This document shows, one piece after another, positions 11,906 through 24,102 of a stretch of DNA of 64,000 nucleotides. Both the position numbers and the translations under genes were made by a program. The stretch spans positions 30,533,464-30,597,463 of the forward strand of contig CM055111.1 in the NCBI GenBank assembly GCA_029204225.1. Direction: 5' to 3'. The notes beneath the pieces are model-generated. The model saw nothing but the letters and a program-made list of their open reading frames with translations. It did not search any database and was not told the origin of the DNA. Every line of letters starts with the position of its first letter. Positions within the stretch are counted from its first letter, which is position 1. This stretch comes from Diphasiastrum complanatum. Taxonomy: Eukaryota > Streptophyta > Lycopodiopsida > Lycopodiales > Lycopodiaceae.

Positions 11906-12752
11906 GATATTTCAAAGAATATTCTAGCCATTTTGAAAAGTCCTAGTGTTTGTAATAAAAGTCCCATGAGAAATAGCTCTTAATATGGGCATTTAGTTCA
12001 CAAAGTATAATATCGGCATATGTAGCTCCTACCGTGGCATGTGTATTGTAAGCCCACGAGAAGGTAGTCCTCTTGTCTCGGCATGTTGTATAAATGCAAG
12101 AAAGAGGTAGTTAACTCTAGGATTTAACCTTTAAACTTGGGCCTTTACGACATAATTGTAAGGGTTTAAGTTCAGTTAGTTCTAGACTTAAGAATATTGC
12201 AAATAATTCTAGTTTTATAGCCTAAACTAGAATATTCGGCCTTTTGGGGGTTTTTCCCAGAAAGCCCATCTTTGACGGGCCCTCACTCTTGCCTATAACT
12301 ATGAGTGAGGGCCTCCAAAGAAGAGGAGAGTTCATTTTGTGTGCAATTTTGTTCCTAAAAGTTGGATCTTCCCATTTTGCCTCTTTGTGCTCCCTTCGTG
12401 AGTGTGCTTTCTTCCTCACATCGTATGTATCATATGAACGGATCAATGCCAAGTTAAACAGATCGAGGGTAGGATGACCACCTTAGTCTAGAAGGGAAGC
12501 CTTAGATTAAGGGTTGGGATTAAGATTTTATCCTTTAGGCTAAGCCACGTTTGTTAGTTGTTAAAGAGAGAAAAGAAGAAAGAGTGGATCTTACCTAATA
12601 CTCACCCTATGCCCATTGTGCTCTTCCCATCCTCTTGCTCAAGCTAGTTGGAGAAGCCATAGCGTAAACTAGTTGGGGGACTGTCATAGTCATGCTAGAT
12701 GGAGCCATAGCCAACGGAGGAGGTGAAAGAGACAACATTGGCGCCGTTGCCG
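11906..12752 (+). mobile_element. Probable 5' LTR and Athila/Tat-type primer-binding site
   Basis: TGGCGCCGTTGCCG at 12739-12752 matches the primer-binding site typical of Athila/Tat Gypsy elements. It follows ...CAACA at 12737, the expected LTR end. A TATA-like GTATAAATG lies near 12090. The LTR start at about 11906 (TGATATTTC, just after the broken pol fragment) is inferred and the matching 3' LTR was not found. The Gypsy coding remnants downstream at 16.2 kb and 20.8 kb are on the same strand and may belong to it. Confidence 0.55.
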
Positions 12753-13808
12753 CTCTTCTTCACCATTTATCCTTTTTCTCTAAATTTTTTGATTTGTTTC
12801 AAGCTATTCCTTGTTCTGTTTAGCTTAATAATTACTTATTTCTTGTTATTACTTCATTTAAACTATTTCTTTGTGATTTTTTAAGATTCATAAGCATTTA
12901 ACTCTTTTGACGTTGCATCCCCAGAAAAGGCCTTGAGAACCTCATTATTATCACAATGCTTAGGCAAGCCGTTCCTGATTGAAAAATTCAGGTTTAGAGA
13001 AATACAGCCCACCGGGAAGCCATGTTGTCTTTTTTATTTGTCTTATGCAGCGCGTTAGAGACTGATTACAGACTGATTATGTGTCCACAAACAAATAGAT
13101 AGCAGCACAATCATCTGCTCTGGAAAGAGAATGCTTTAGCCTCCATCCACGAACTACAGATCGCACAATATGTCTTGGAGCTATCGATTTAGATGGAGTT
13201 CCATAGAAGCTAGGATCAGCTGGCGTAATCCATTGGAACGATCAGCCTGGCGCTAGACGGTGGTACAGAGATAGAGTTGGACCAGCGGATTCTTTAACTC
13301 CTCCTTCGCTCTCTGGATAGTTCCTCTTGCTCGTTCCTATTGCTCGTTGATCAGAGGGAGAGCGTTGATGCTTCCTTGCTTGAAGGTCTCTCTCTCTCTA
13401 ACAGCCTGTTGCGGCCCTGCCTGCCCAAAAAAATCCAGACCCACAGTCTGTTGCGGCCTTGTCTGCCCAAAAAATCCAGACCCTACTTGCCTCTTGCCAG
13501 AAAAAAAATCACGGTAGATCGGATACCACAATCTTTTGTTGAAGAACAATACTCAGAACCAGGTTTGCTCATCTAGGTCTGATTTTCTACCCTGTCAGAT
13601 GGTTTTTTGCATTAGACCCACTCGCCCACCCAGAAACACAGCTCATTTGGAGCAGATCTACACGTTAGGCAGCAGCGATCAGCCGCTGTTATATTTCAAC
13701 CATTTTTCGCCAAGGAATGACTTGCACAGAAGGTATCTGAACTCCAGTGAATACTTTGTCAGGTGTGAGACTAGTGTACCAGAACCACCTTCAGAAGTGT
13801 CTCCTTTA
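12753..13808. other. Leader-like non-coding sequence
   Basis: Lies downstream of the primer-binding site. It contains a 46-bp direct repeat at about 13402-13490 (twice CTGTTGCGGCC...GCCCAAAAAA TCCAGACC, shown split). No coding region was recognised. Plant Athila/Tat elements often have long leaders. Confidence 0.4.
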
Positions 13809-13958
13809 AATCTGAAACTGCGTTCCAGTTTTTTGTGGATGTTTCTTTTAACCGGGTGCTCAAACACGAGCTAATGTGCTTTTAATCTGAACATGCGTTC
13901 CGGTTTTTTGTGGATATTCCTTTTAACCAGGTGCTCAAACACGAGCTAACGTGTTTTC
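13809..13958 (+). repeat. 75-bp direct repeat, two copies
   Basis: Two adjacent copies begin TCTGAAACTGCGTTCC (13811) and TCTGAACATGCGTTCC (13886). Both continue with TTTTTTGTGGAT and GGTGCTCAAACACGAGCTAA. The period is 75 bp. Confidence 0.9.
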
Positions 13959-14359
13959 AAGATCACATAAAGCTTAAAAGTTTTTGAAGTGACCTGTATT
14001 TGAGATTTGTTTTTGGTAAATTCACTAAGGACCGATTTGGAAGAGTTGTAAGTTTCTAGATCTTCTAGATCAGCGATGCATTTCAAGCAGGCAGTTTTTA
14101 GAGCCAGCAAAGGCAGCCAGCGCTCTTCATATACTCCTCACTGATTGACCTAGCTATCGATACAACAGTTGCTGTAGCCACTCATCATCACAAAGTCAGA
14201 ATTTTTCTTAGTATTTTGCAGTGAATCAGTGGTTTCCAGATAATTATACTCGCACCTCTGATTTCTAATCTTCAGCAAGAATTGGGCCATCTAGTTGCAT
14301 GCATGAGTTTTGATGTTGTCAGAGGTTTCTACACATTTTTCAGAGCTCCACGGTTTCAG

Positions 14360-15055
14360 GTGTGTGAGTCATTTCAAGGTATTTTTTTGTCTTCTTTCGA
14401 TCTGTGAGCGAGGTTTGTGGTGCGAGCGAGGTTTGTGGTGCGAGTCTTCCCAAGAGCTGTTGTGAGAGTCATTTTTGTCAAATCTTAATCATTACCTCTA
14501 CCATTCTTGTGCGAGTCATTCTTCAGCTGTGCCAGTCATTTTCCTTCAAACTTGTGCAAGTCATTTTTAGGTTTGTACGAGTCATTTTGTTCCCCTATGC
14601 GAGTCATTTTCTATTTCTTTTTGGGAACCTTTCAAACCTGTGCGAGTCATTTCCGAGTTTGTGCGAGTCATTATGAGATGTTTTTCACCTCCTTCTGACC
14701 TGTACGAGTCATTTTAGCCTGTGTGGGTACTGATCTTCTTATGAGTCATCTTAGCTTGTGCGGGTACTGAGCTTCTTCTGCAAGTCATTTTAGCCTGTGC
14801 GGGTACCGATCTTCTTACGAGTCATTTTAGCGTGTGCGGGTACTGAGCTTCTTATGCGAGTCATTTTGCCTGTGCGGGTACCGACCTTCTTATATGAGTC
14901 ATTTTTCACAATATACACGCATGTGCGAGTAGTATGTTCCCTTGCACAGTCATTTCTAGTTCTTTTGGAAACCTTTCAAACTTGTGCAAGTCATTTCCAG
15001 GTTTGTGCAAGTCATTTTCTACTTCTTTTGGGAACCATTCAACCTTGTGCGAGTT
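14360..15055 (+). repeat. Array of the short motif TGTGCGAGTCATTTT
   Basis: About twenty copies of a core (variants GTGCGAGTCATTTT, GTGCAAGTCATTTC, TACGAGTCATTTT) are spread over 700 bp at irregular 25-50 bp spacing. From 14700 several copies alternate with a second motif, TGTGCGGGTACTGA. The spacers are otherwise unrelated. Several frames stay open through it, reading repeated ESF, but that follows from the motif. It lies in the leader part of the presumed Gypsy element. Confidence 0.8.
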
Positions 15056-16254
15056 CATCAACCTTCCAAAAAATCGATGTGTGGTAAGCTGATCTACCTG
15101 AGACCAAACGATACAACATAAAAAAAAAAAAATCCTAAATTCATCCAAACTAGTGACATAAGCTACTCGCCCACCATATTTTGGGTCTCTCCAGATCAAA
15201 CTCGATAACTTTTATCAGTGGGCGAATACGTTTTTCACACAAATTTTCGACATAGAGAGCGCTTGTTTTGTAACAAGTTTGTCTGAGACAACTGCTTTTC
15301 TCATAAGGAGTTCAATGGCATGTTAAGAGCATTCAGAGGGCAAGGAGCAAATGGCCTGTCATAATCTCAAGCTAACAAACGTTGAGTTTTCTGAGTGAAA
15401 GTTTTGTATGTTGCGTTACTACTAACCGGTGGGGATCAATCCATTGCCTTCAAATCTCGAGACCGCCGATGAAAAGGCCTGTCCAGGTACTGCCACCCTC
15501 AAGTGGTAATATGAGAACTGGAGACTCTAGTGAGGCAAATGACAATGACATGTCAACAATGCCAAACATGTCAAACTAGGATCAGATTTCATCGGAATAA
15601 CTCGAAAACATTGTGAGACTCTATGCTATCACTAGTGGTAAGATACAGAACCAAAATGGCTATTTTTGCATATTTCATCATGGTAAGTATTCACACAGAG
15701 GTAAAATATCTCTAAACGATTCCTTGCAAATACTCTACTTACATCTCTTGACCAAGAATTCGAAAAAGCCCCCTAAAATTATCAAACATGGCCTATGCGA
15801 ATAGGTTCGAGGTCCTTTTGCCCTAAGGACCAGAGATTCCAAAAACATCAGGAAAGTCCAGAGAAGGTGAGAGAAACATAGCAACCTCCTCAAAATTATC
15901 TACCTATACAAATTCTTGATCTTTCCTCAAATAATACTTGCATAGTCTATTTTTGGCAAGCTCTAGACTTGTGCAAGTTCCCATGTAGGTGTGTGAATTC
16001 TCTCCAAAAGAGTACACTAATGAGCCTGAGTAGCACCATTCACTGAGAAAACCTAAATTCTAGTTTCACCCTCGATTGTGCAACGAAACTGTTTCACTAG
16101 GATAAGTCGATCTATCATCAGATGCACTACACATAGCCATGTACAAATCCACCTCTCACATCCTATCACGAGACAATCTAGTTGGAAATAGCCTTAGGGC
16201 ACTCTAGTAGGGAAGTGCCTTAGACATGACCTAGTAGAAAGCCATAGAGGATTT
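15056..16254. other. Unassigned, probable retroelement leader
   Basis: No domain was recognised. An A-run lies at about 15119-15131. Short open frames (15382-15579 and 15613-15804) carry no recognisable motif. Confidence 0.35.
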
Positions 16255-16660
16255 CGAGAATCAATGCCCAACGTACGATGGATAATCGGACCCAGTCAGG
16301 TTCCTCCAAGATTTTGATAATGCTTGTAAGTTCTATGGAGACAGCTCTAAAGCTAAAAAGTTAAGGTTTTTTCCAATGATTCTCAATGGTGATGCGAAAG
16401 AGTGGTATTTGTATCTACAGAGTACAAATATTGAGTCATGGAAAACCATAGAAAAATCTCTCATCAAGCAATTCAAACCATCTAAGCTGACCCAAAGCCC
16501 ATTTAGCCAAATGACTCAGATCAAAATGAAGGGCAAGGAGTCAGTACGCACCTATTTTGAGCATTTTAAATGTCTCAAGGTAGAGTGTGTTGACGATACA
16601 ATCACCAGAAAATGGCCATTAAGTTATTCCTAGTTGGGTTACCCAAGAGCATTAAAAGAG
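16255..16660 (+). pseudogene. Ty3/Gypsy gag fragment
   Basis: The plus strand reads a retrotransposon gag core: PTYDG, then DPVRFLQDFDNACKFYG, FFPMILNGDAKEWYLYLQST and IEKSLIKQFKP, with an in-frame stop near the start (after YDG). It resembles the capsid-like gag of plant Gypsy elements. The frame breaks after about residue 85 of the longest open piece. No zinc knuckle or protease follows; a duplicated non-coding block comes next. Confidence 0.7.
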
Positions 16661-18985
16661 AACTAAACCCGCAGACTCTTACCAGAGTCTTATTATCCAA
16701 GGTCAATCACTCCCCATCCAAAACAATAGTCTTTTGTAGAGAGTCAGCATATTGCTACATCGTCTATCACACAAGTTGATTCCGACTGCATAGACCCAGC
16801 GATGTATTATCTAGAAGATATCAATGTGCCTGCTCATCAAGTTGATCCATTTGGACCTTACTAAAATTAGTAGTATTAGATGTGTCTAGGCTCGTCTAGT
16901 CTTACTGATTCTTTTGTCATCCACGGATACATAGTTGCTTCCAATCCAAATACAGTTACATCCTATCTAGCAACCATGTAAGGTCTATCTCAAACACCAT
17001 CCACATATAAGACCGAGAATGTACTTGCCTCAGATCTGTGTCTTCATTACGTCTCTATGACCAAGCAATTGATATCATACCCTGGAGCGAAGTTTTGAGC
17101 TATCGCTTGATGAATCATGAGTTTTTGTCTAGATGATAACCTGTATGTTTTATCTAAGTGAAAATAAGACATAATTGTCTTATTGTATGCTACGTGAATG
17201 TTATATGTTATGACTTGTTTTTCTTTTGTAACATTGTAGCTATGGCCTTGTGCCAAGTTCAATACTGGATTGTAAGAGTTTGGTTTAAGAGTGCCATGTA
17301 ATTCCTTCTATTGCGTTATCTGCTACAATTTTCATTTTTTTTCTCTTATTTCAAGTTTTGTCTTGTCAACTATATTGTTTGTTGTTGCCTATTTGCTTGT
17401 TCTATTGTCATATGGTTTAGTGTGTTTTTTTTACAGTTGCACCATAAGTGATATTTCATCGGCAATTTTATTCTACTTCTATAGTTGCAGTATGACACGA
17501 ATTGTCATTGGGATATATCTCTATATCTTTACCAATGATTTCAACAACTTTCAATAGGAACAACAAGAGCAGTCAAGGGACTTCAACAACAAATGCTCAG
17601 TTGGGCAACAAAAGGAGCATCTTATCATACTGCAATCGTGATCAGCAAAAGATTCATCTTCCCAACAAGATGGAATATTCGCGACAACACCACCACCACC
17701 ACCATCAATAAGCAGTCGGTGTTATGTAAGCGATACAATATCCACAATTTTCCAATTGCCTCACCATTGCCATCATATAATCAACAAAGTGGCAGTTTGT
17801 ACCAGTGACGGCCTCTCAAGTCACATTAAAGAAAAAAGCTATATGCAAACTGAAGCAAATGACGAGTGTTCTAAACATATCAAGGTAGAGTGTGTTGACG
17901 ATACAATCACCAAAAAAATGGCCATTAAGTTATTCCTAGTTGGGTTACCCAAGACCATTAGAAGAGAATTGAAACCCGCAGACTCTTACCAGAGTCTTAT
18001 TATCCAAGGTCGATCACTCCCCATCCAAAATAATAGTCTTTTGTAGAGAGTCAGCATATTGCTACATCGTCTATCACACAAGTTGATTCCGACTGCATAG
18101 ATCCAGCGATGTATTATCTAGAAGATACCAATGTGCCTGCTCATCAAGTTGATCCATTTGCACTTTACTAAAATTAGTAGTATTAGATGTGTCTAGGCTC
18201 GTCTAGTCTTACTGATTCTTTTGTCTTCCACAGATACATAGTTGCTTCCAATCCAAATACAGTTACATCCTTTCTAGCAACCATGTGAGGTCTATCTCAA
18301 ACACCATCCACAGATAAGACCGAGAATGTATTGCCTCAGATCTACGTCTTCATTACGTCTCTATGACCAAGCAATTGATATCATACCCTAGAGCCAAGTT
18401 TTGAGCTACCGCTTGATGAATCATGAGTTTTTGTCTAGATGATAACCCGTATGTTTTATCTAAGTGAAAGTAGGACATAATTGTCTTATTGTATGCTACG
18501 TAAATGTTATACGTTATGACTTGTTTTTCTTTTGTAACGCTGTAGCTATGGCCTTGTGCCAAGTTCAATACTGGATTGTAAGAGTTTGGTTTAAGAGTGC
18601 CATGCAATTCCTTCTATAGCTACAATTTTCATTTTTGTCTCTTATTTCAAGTTTTCTCCTGTCAACTATGTTGTTTGTTGTTGTCTGTTTGCTTGTTCTA
18701 TTGTCGTATGGTTTAGTGTGTCTTCTTTTACAGCTGCACCATAGGTGATATTTCATCGACAATTTTATTCTACTTCTAAAGTTGCCATATGACACAAATT
18801 GTCATTATTCGCGACAATACCACCACCGCCACCATCAATAAGCAGTCAGTTTTACGTAAACGATACAATATCCACGGTTTTCCAATTGCCTCACCATTGC
18901 CATCACATAATCAACAAAGTGGCAGTGTTGGGCTCTCAAGTCACATCAAAGGAAAAAGCTATATGCAAACCGACGCAGACGACGA
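16577..18985 (+). repeat. 1.3-kb tandem duplication in a Gypsy remnant
   Basis: The segment starting CAAGGTAGAGTGTGTTGACG at about 16577 recurs at about 17881 in the same order with a few percent difference, so the unit is about 1.3 kb. Copy 2 lacks roughly 150 bp present in copy 1 (about 17505-17660); the gap sits between short GTCATT/ATTCGCGACAA stretches. Each copy begins with the tail of the gag frame and continues into non-coding sequence with a CCACCACCA run. The duplication points to unequal crossing-over or template slippage. Confidence 0.85.
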
Positions 18986-20003
18986 GTGTTCCTACCAATG
19001 CCAACAACAATGCTTCATTGGACAAATGTACATTGAGCAGTGGTCATAATCGTGTCCAAGTATATACTATCGTTGTTCTACGTCATTTATTTGATCATCT
19101 ACGGAGTCCACAAGAAGCACAAGTCATCAACGAGCAACATCCCATAGGCCTATGCAAACTGAAGAAATCTCACGTCAATCAGAGATTGAAGTTATGAGCG
19201 CACAACCTCAATGACAAAACTAGTTTCAAAGACGAGCAATGATGATTCCATGGAGAATTGTACAAAGAGCATTGGTTATAGTGGACAAATATGGAAAATC
19301 ACACAAGACTCATCTCATTCTTTTTTCTACCCATTCATTCCCTCATGTTCCACCACATAATACATCTTGAAGCTTCATCTCACTTTTCCCATCCTAGTCT
19401 CAAGACCTCATTTCCACCCGATGGATCAATCTAAACTTGCTCTGGGTTATGAATTGAAATACTTTGTAAAGCAAACAACCCTACAACATCTACAGCAGAC
19501 CACTGATGCTGTTTAAAAGCTCCAAGGGAATAAAGCAAGAATGATAGAGGCTCTCACCAATAAAATGCCAGTTGTGTCACCGCAAAAGAGATCAGCTTCT
19601 TGATAACTCAAAAGCACATGACTACGTGTATGAAAAAAAAAATGTCATACAAGTCTCTAGATAAAATTGCTACAATTCAAGAGCTCTCAAACTGTGCAAA
19701 CAGCTCAAAGAAGTTGTAGTGGCACAACAACATCAAAAGAGGAGATCTCTGTCAACAAAGTATTTTCGAAGACAATAGTTTATCAACTATAGTACCTTTG
19801 TGTTAGAGGTTTCCAACAATGATCATGAGCCATGTCTTAAGTCCAAAAATAAAAAAATTTCAAACAGGTGCAAGAAACGTCAAATGGAAAACTTCTGTTG
19901 ACAAAAGTGCTTTCAAAAGATAGTAATGAGCAAAGGAATTTTGATCCATCCAGCCACTTCCATACATCCACCTTTATCACTTCTGAGATTACAACACCCC
20001 CTA
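18986..20003 (+). other. Decayed, possibly gag-related sequence
   Basis: A plus-strand reading from about 19421 starts MDQSKLALGYELKYFVKQ and runs about 50 codons with few stops before falling apart. The composition is Gln- and Lys-rich, as in gag or linker regions, but no motif identifies it. Confidence 0.3.
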
Positions 20004-20276
20004 TCACACCCACTCCATCTTCCTCTCACTACCTTCAATAGCTCCTTGTGTGACATTCACATCATGTCTCACAATACTAAGCTCGTGTACATCATCCGTT
20101 GAATCATTTGTGTGAGCAATTGGAAGCAAGTCATCAACGAGCCAACTCCAACATGATTCAATCCAAATCTTCTGGAGATGCTTGTACTTATTCAAAGCTT
20201 CATCTCCTACGGAACAACACTTTACAAAAAGTTTCCCATCTACAAGGTGCACCGACTTTGACTCCTCCAGCACCAT
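20004..20276 (-). CDS. Hypothetical antisense ORF (90 codons)
   Basis: Minus-strand frame starting MVLEESKSVHLVDGKLFVKC, with a mixed, protein-like composition and no recognised domain. It is antisense to the surrounding plus-strand Gypsy remnants. Some Tat-lineage Gypsy elements carry an antisense ORF of unknown function, so this could be a remnant of one; equally it could be chance. There is no promoter or conservation evidence. Confidence 0.2.
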   Translation of the reverse strand: MVLEESKSVHLVDGKLFVKCCSVGDEALNKYKHLQKIWIESCWSWLVDDLLPIAHTNDSTDDVHELSIVRHDVNVTQGAIEGSERKMEWV

Positions 20277-20455
20277 AAGGAGTGGGGTCTTAACATTTCA
20301 CTTGGCATGGGACTGCCAAGTTTTTAACGGAGGGGCATGGACTTCTTCTCGAATCTCGAAAATTGCCTTTTTGAGTGTCATTGTAGGATCCTTTGCTAGT
20401 AGTATTTTGGTTTTCTGGAAGGATCTTGGTAAGGCTCTCAAGAGATAAGTGAGTT

Positions 20456-20812
20456 GCTTGCATCAAGCAGAAAGTATATAGTTCGCGAACTTTTTCATGT
20501 CACGTCGTGTAACTTCCAGATCCGAAAGATTAAACATCTACAACTAATCACGAATTACAAGAGTGGCAGATTAGCCACGTTCTAGAGTACTTTTGCTAAT
20601 GTCATGATATCTGATCAAATACTTGTACCCCATGGTAGTTGGCTGATCTTCTTGGTCCTTTGTGGAGCACGAATGATTTTTGTGTCGCGAAACAATTTCG
20701 TGTCGTGTGTTGCAAAATTGTTCACGAACATTTTTGTTGTGTGTGTCTTTTTTGTCAAAATCAGGGTAGAAAGCTAGCGAGGCTTTGGCAATAGAAACAT
20801 TTTATTTCTTCA
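20456..20812 (-). mobile_element. Copia LTR fragment, minus orientation
   Basis: This is the reverse complement of the first roughly 300 bp of the LTR at 54865-56109, mixed with the variant seen in the LTR at 62189. It ends exactly at the LTR terminus (CATTTTATTTCTTCA on the plus strand). It is truncated on its left side and sits directly upstream of a Gypsy pol remnant. Confidence 0.8.
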
Positions 20813-20833
20813 TAATCATTATTATTATATCTT

Positions 20834-22335
20834 TTGAACAAGACATGCACAACTGGACGCATCGCACACTGGTTGTTGTTACTTCGAGAATTTGAATTTC
20901 GAGTTGTTGTTAGAAGGGGTTCGCACCATTTGCTAGCTGATCATTTTTCACGAATCCCTAGCATTGACAAACCAACCAAAGGTCTTAATCATGATCTTCT
21001 TGATGCTATCTTGTTTCAAGTAGATTACACCCTAGTTTGGGCCAGTGAAATCATTGAATACCTCACTACTGGCCAAAGTTACCCTAATCTACCTAAACTC
21101 GTCCAATGGGCACTGATTTATAAATCCGCTCCCTACACTCTCATTGCTGGACAATTGTATAAAAAAAGGACGGATGGAATTATTTGTAGATGTCTCACCG
21201 AGGGAGAAACAACCCCCATCATTTCCCTAACCCATGAAGGAGGTGGTAGTGGACATTTCTCATCAGAGACGGATTCTAGTGGCCACCCTTATTTAAGTAT
21301 ACCCATAAATTTGTAATGGCATGCGATGTATGTCAATGTGCAAAATGACCCCAATTCAAGGATCTCATGCCATCAAATTCCATATTGTTAGACCAAGCAT
21401 TTTTCAAATGGGGAATCCACTATGTGGGACCAATTAGCCCGGTTGCTAGATTCACACAATCTCGATATATTATAGTAGCCACCGACTATTGCACCAAGTG
21501 GGTCGAAGCTCATGCTGTTAAAACTGTAGATGCAAAATCCACTGCTAAATTTCTTTATGAGCAGGTTATAGTATATTTTACATGCCCATTAGAAATCGTT
21601 AATGAAAGGGGAACACATTTCTTAAATGCACTGATCGAACACTTACTATCCACTTTCTTAATGGTCCATAGGAAAAGTGCCCCCTATTACCGAGATGTAA
21701 TGGCCAAGCTGAGTCAACGAATAAGATCCTATGCGACATCCTCACTAAGACAGTAGAGGCCAGTAGGTCTGACTGGGAACTAAAGTTGCATGCTGCACTT
21801 TGGGCTTATCGCACCACCCCCAAGAAATCTACTAGATCTACTCCATTCTAGTTAACTTATGGCCAAGAAGCAATTATGCTAGTTGAATTTTATATCCCAT
21901 CCTTACGCCTGGCCTATGACCTACAATTAGATTCCAAGCAAATCTTAGCCAACCACCTATTTCATCTTGAAAAGCTTTGTGAAACCCGTACCATTAATGT
22001 TCATGCACAACAACTTCACAAGCGTAGACAAAAAGATTGGCATGATCGCCTAATTAAACTCAAAGAATTTAAAGAGGGGGATAAAGTCCTCCTTTATCAA
22101 GCAAAGGCACACAAAGGAAAATAAATTTCATAGGGCAAGGGCCATATGTGATCGACCAAATCTTTTCTTCTTGGTATGCCCGACTTAAGACACTAGAAGA
22201 GATTCCCCTAGATTTTGTGGTCAATGGAAGTTTTTGTTTTAGTGAGTATGAACTAATTTATAAGATCCTGTTGGGCAATAGAACTCAAGTTGTGATTATA
22301 CTTAGCATAAACATTCCATTAGATTGTTTTTGCAT
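20834..22335 (+). pseudogene. Ty3/Gypsy pol C-terminal half (RNase H to integrase)
   Basis: Broken frames in order: the RNase H end (AHWLLLLREFEFRVV then LADHFSRI, 20834-21000); a degraded integrase zinc-binding region to 21316; the integrase core at 21367-21756 (FFKWGIHYVGPI, VATDYCTKWVEA, then VNERGTHFLN); the region after the core to 22124 (EGDKVLLY); and the GPY-like end near 22140 (EGPYVIDQI-like after a frameshift). The second catalytic Asp of the usual NDRGTHF is Glu, and the PYYPQ...GQAE segment holding the catalytic Glu is altered. Several frameshifts show that it is inactive. Confidence 0.85.
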
Positions 22336-22731
22336 TTAGCAGCCCATTGTAGCGGGAGAGCTATTTTGCAAAGATTTTTGCTCTCTTCTCCATTACCATT
22401 TTCCATACTCCGTCGCCCCCATTAGCGACAGTGACGCGGGCCCATCATTTTTTGACACTTCCACAGGTGCAGCTTCAGTGGACAATCAAGCCTAGGCGGC
22501 TACTACACAGGATAAGGGACCCCATAACCAAGGTTAGGGAGGGACTACCCATCAGCCTCATTCACTCTCTCCCCCACATTCTACTATTTCTTCCCGTCCA
22601 CCATCCTCCCTTCATACGCCTTCCACTCCCCAGGAATCCTTCTTGATAACCCATTTTCCTTGCCTTCCACTCAAATGTTTCCAACCTCTTTCATCTCCAA
22701 ACCCTCCACCACCCGCAGTGGTATCACCTGA
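22336..22731. other. Region following Gypsy integrase, unassigned
   Basis: Pyrimidine-rich on the plus strand (TCTCCCCCACATTC-like stretches). No coding motif or LTR end was identified. Confidence 0.35.
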
Positions 22732-23190
22732 ATGACTTCGTGTGATACCCGCAATCCAAGTCGAGATATGATTGAGCCCACAGAGTTCAAAGCAAAGTAT
22801 GCCAAAGAAAAAGAATGCAACAACTATACCATTCCAAATTTCAAGGAGTGTTGCACACATAAGGCCAAGGTTGAAGCAATCGCATCACAACCAGCTTGGT
22901 GCAAGGCACTCTTTATTTCAAATAAGGCAGCCTTCCAACGCTACCTCAGTGCACCAATGTATTTGAGTCAATCTAGATTTTTACCCCATCAAGCAACGTG
23001 AACCATTCACCCTTGAGTTCACGGCCAACAAAATCTATCGGTCTCTTCTTCATGAATATGTCAAAATAGAGAATTTGGGCCAAGATTTCATTTCTAATTA
23101 CAGCCAGTTCTACCAGCAATATCATAAGTGTCAAGATAGGGATGAGCATTACTTTGCAGACAACTGTGGCCTTATAGCATTTCTGGTTCC
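22732..23190 (+). pseudogene. Coding remnant of unknown family downstream of integrase
   Basis: A frame of 89 codons contains FKAKYAKEKECNNYTIPNF and LSAPMYLSQSRFLPHQAT. After a break it continues with FTLEFTANKIYRSLLHEYVK to about 23190. The composition is strongly protein-like, but no domain was recognised. Its place after integrase suggests an extra retroelement ORF or captured sequence. Confidence 0.35.
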
Positions 23191-23628
23191 ATTGACGACT
23201 CATTGGGATCACTCACTCCAACTCCTGCAACTTTGTCATAGCACAAACACGAAGGAAGGTCGAACGAGAACAATTCGCGACAGTCAACATCCCTTGACTC
23301 GAAAGATGAACAATTCGCGAATCATAAACACACCTCTAGAAACGAAAAACTACGAAAGAGACAAAGAGAAATATTTCGCGCTGCCAGCTAGTAGCTCAAC
23401 GAGCTTGGTGTCATAGACTTCACGCCCAGCTGAAACAAATGGCAACAACGGAACTAACTAACTAGTTGATTGACATTAACTAGTCTTGTGATTCTACGTT
23501 TAGCCATCTTGTAAACTCCACACTGTGGAGGTATAAACTATCCTCTCTAAATCATAAAAGCATGAAGGAAAAAAGATAATCTAAATAGAGAGATCTGTAA
23601 GAGACAGAGAGACGACAACACTTGTTGT
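23191..23628. other. Unassigned, LTR- or leader-like
   Basis: Contains ACAATTCGCGA twice (about 23270 and 23309). No gene was recognised. Confidence 0.35.
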
Positions 23629-24102
23629 ATGATCGAGAAGACGACAAACAAATTGTTGACGGTCGGATGCAGAGAAGGAAATCTTTACCATGCAAAAATA
23701 GTCAGCAACTCTGATAGCATATATAATGCATCAAAAAATGAAGATCAGCTCTGGCATAGGATAATGTATCATCTGAACATGCGGAGCCTGTACGACATGA
23801 GCAAAAAAGACATTGTCACAGGTCTCAAGATTTCAAAGTCCGAAACTGAGTTCTGCGAAACTTGTCAGAAAGGCAAGCAACATCGAAATCCATTCACGCA
23901 CGAGGGAAGAAGAGCCAAGGAAGTTCTTGAGCTCGTCCACTCTGATGTCTGTGGACCGATGAAGATGGATTCGCTCTCAGATTCGAGATACTTTTTGACG
24001 TTCATAGATTATTACAGCTGGATGACCACGATCTACTACTTGAAGAAGAAACCTAAAGTGTTTGATTCCTTCAAGAAGTTCGTGGCATTGGATCTTGCAT
24101 AA
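23629..24102 (+). pseudogene. Ty1/Copia GAG-pre-integrase and integrase fragment
   Basis: A 157-codon frame has the Copia integrase N-terminus: LWHRIMYHLNMRSL, the CETCQKGKQHRNPF zinc-binding half, then LVHSDVCGPM with the first catalytic Asp, and FLTFIDYYSW. It is cut off at FKKFVALDLA, where a minus-strand Copia fragment begins. It lacks the second Asp, the Glu and all of reverse transcriptase. Confidence 0.85.
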
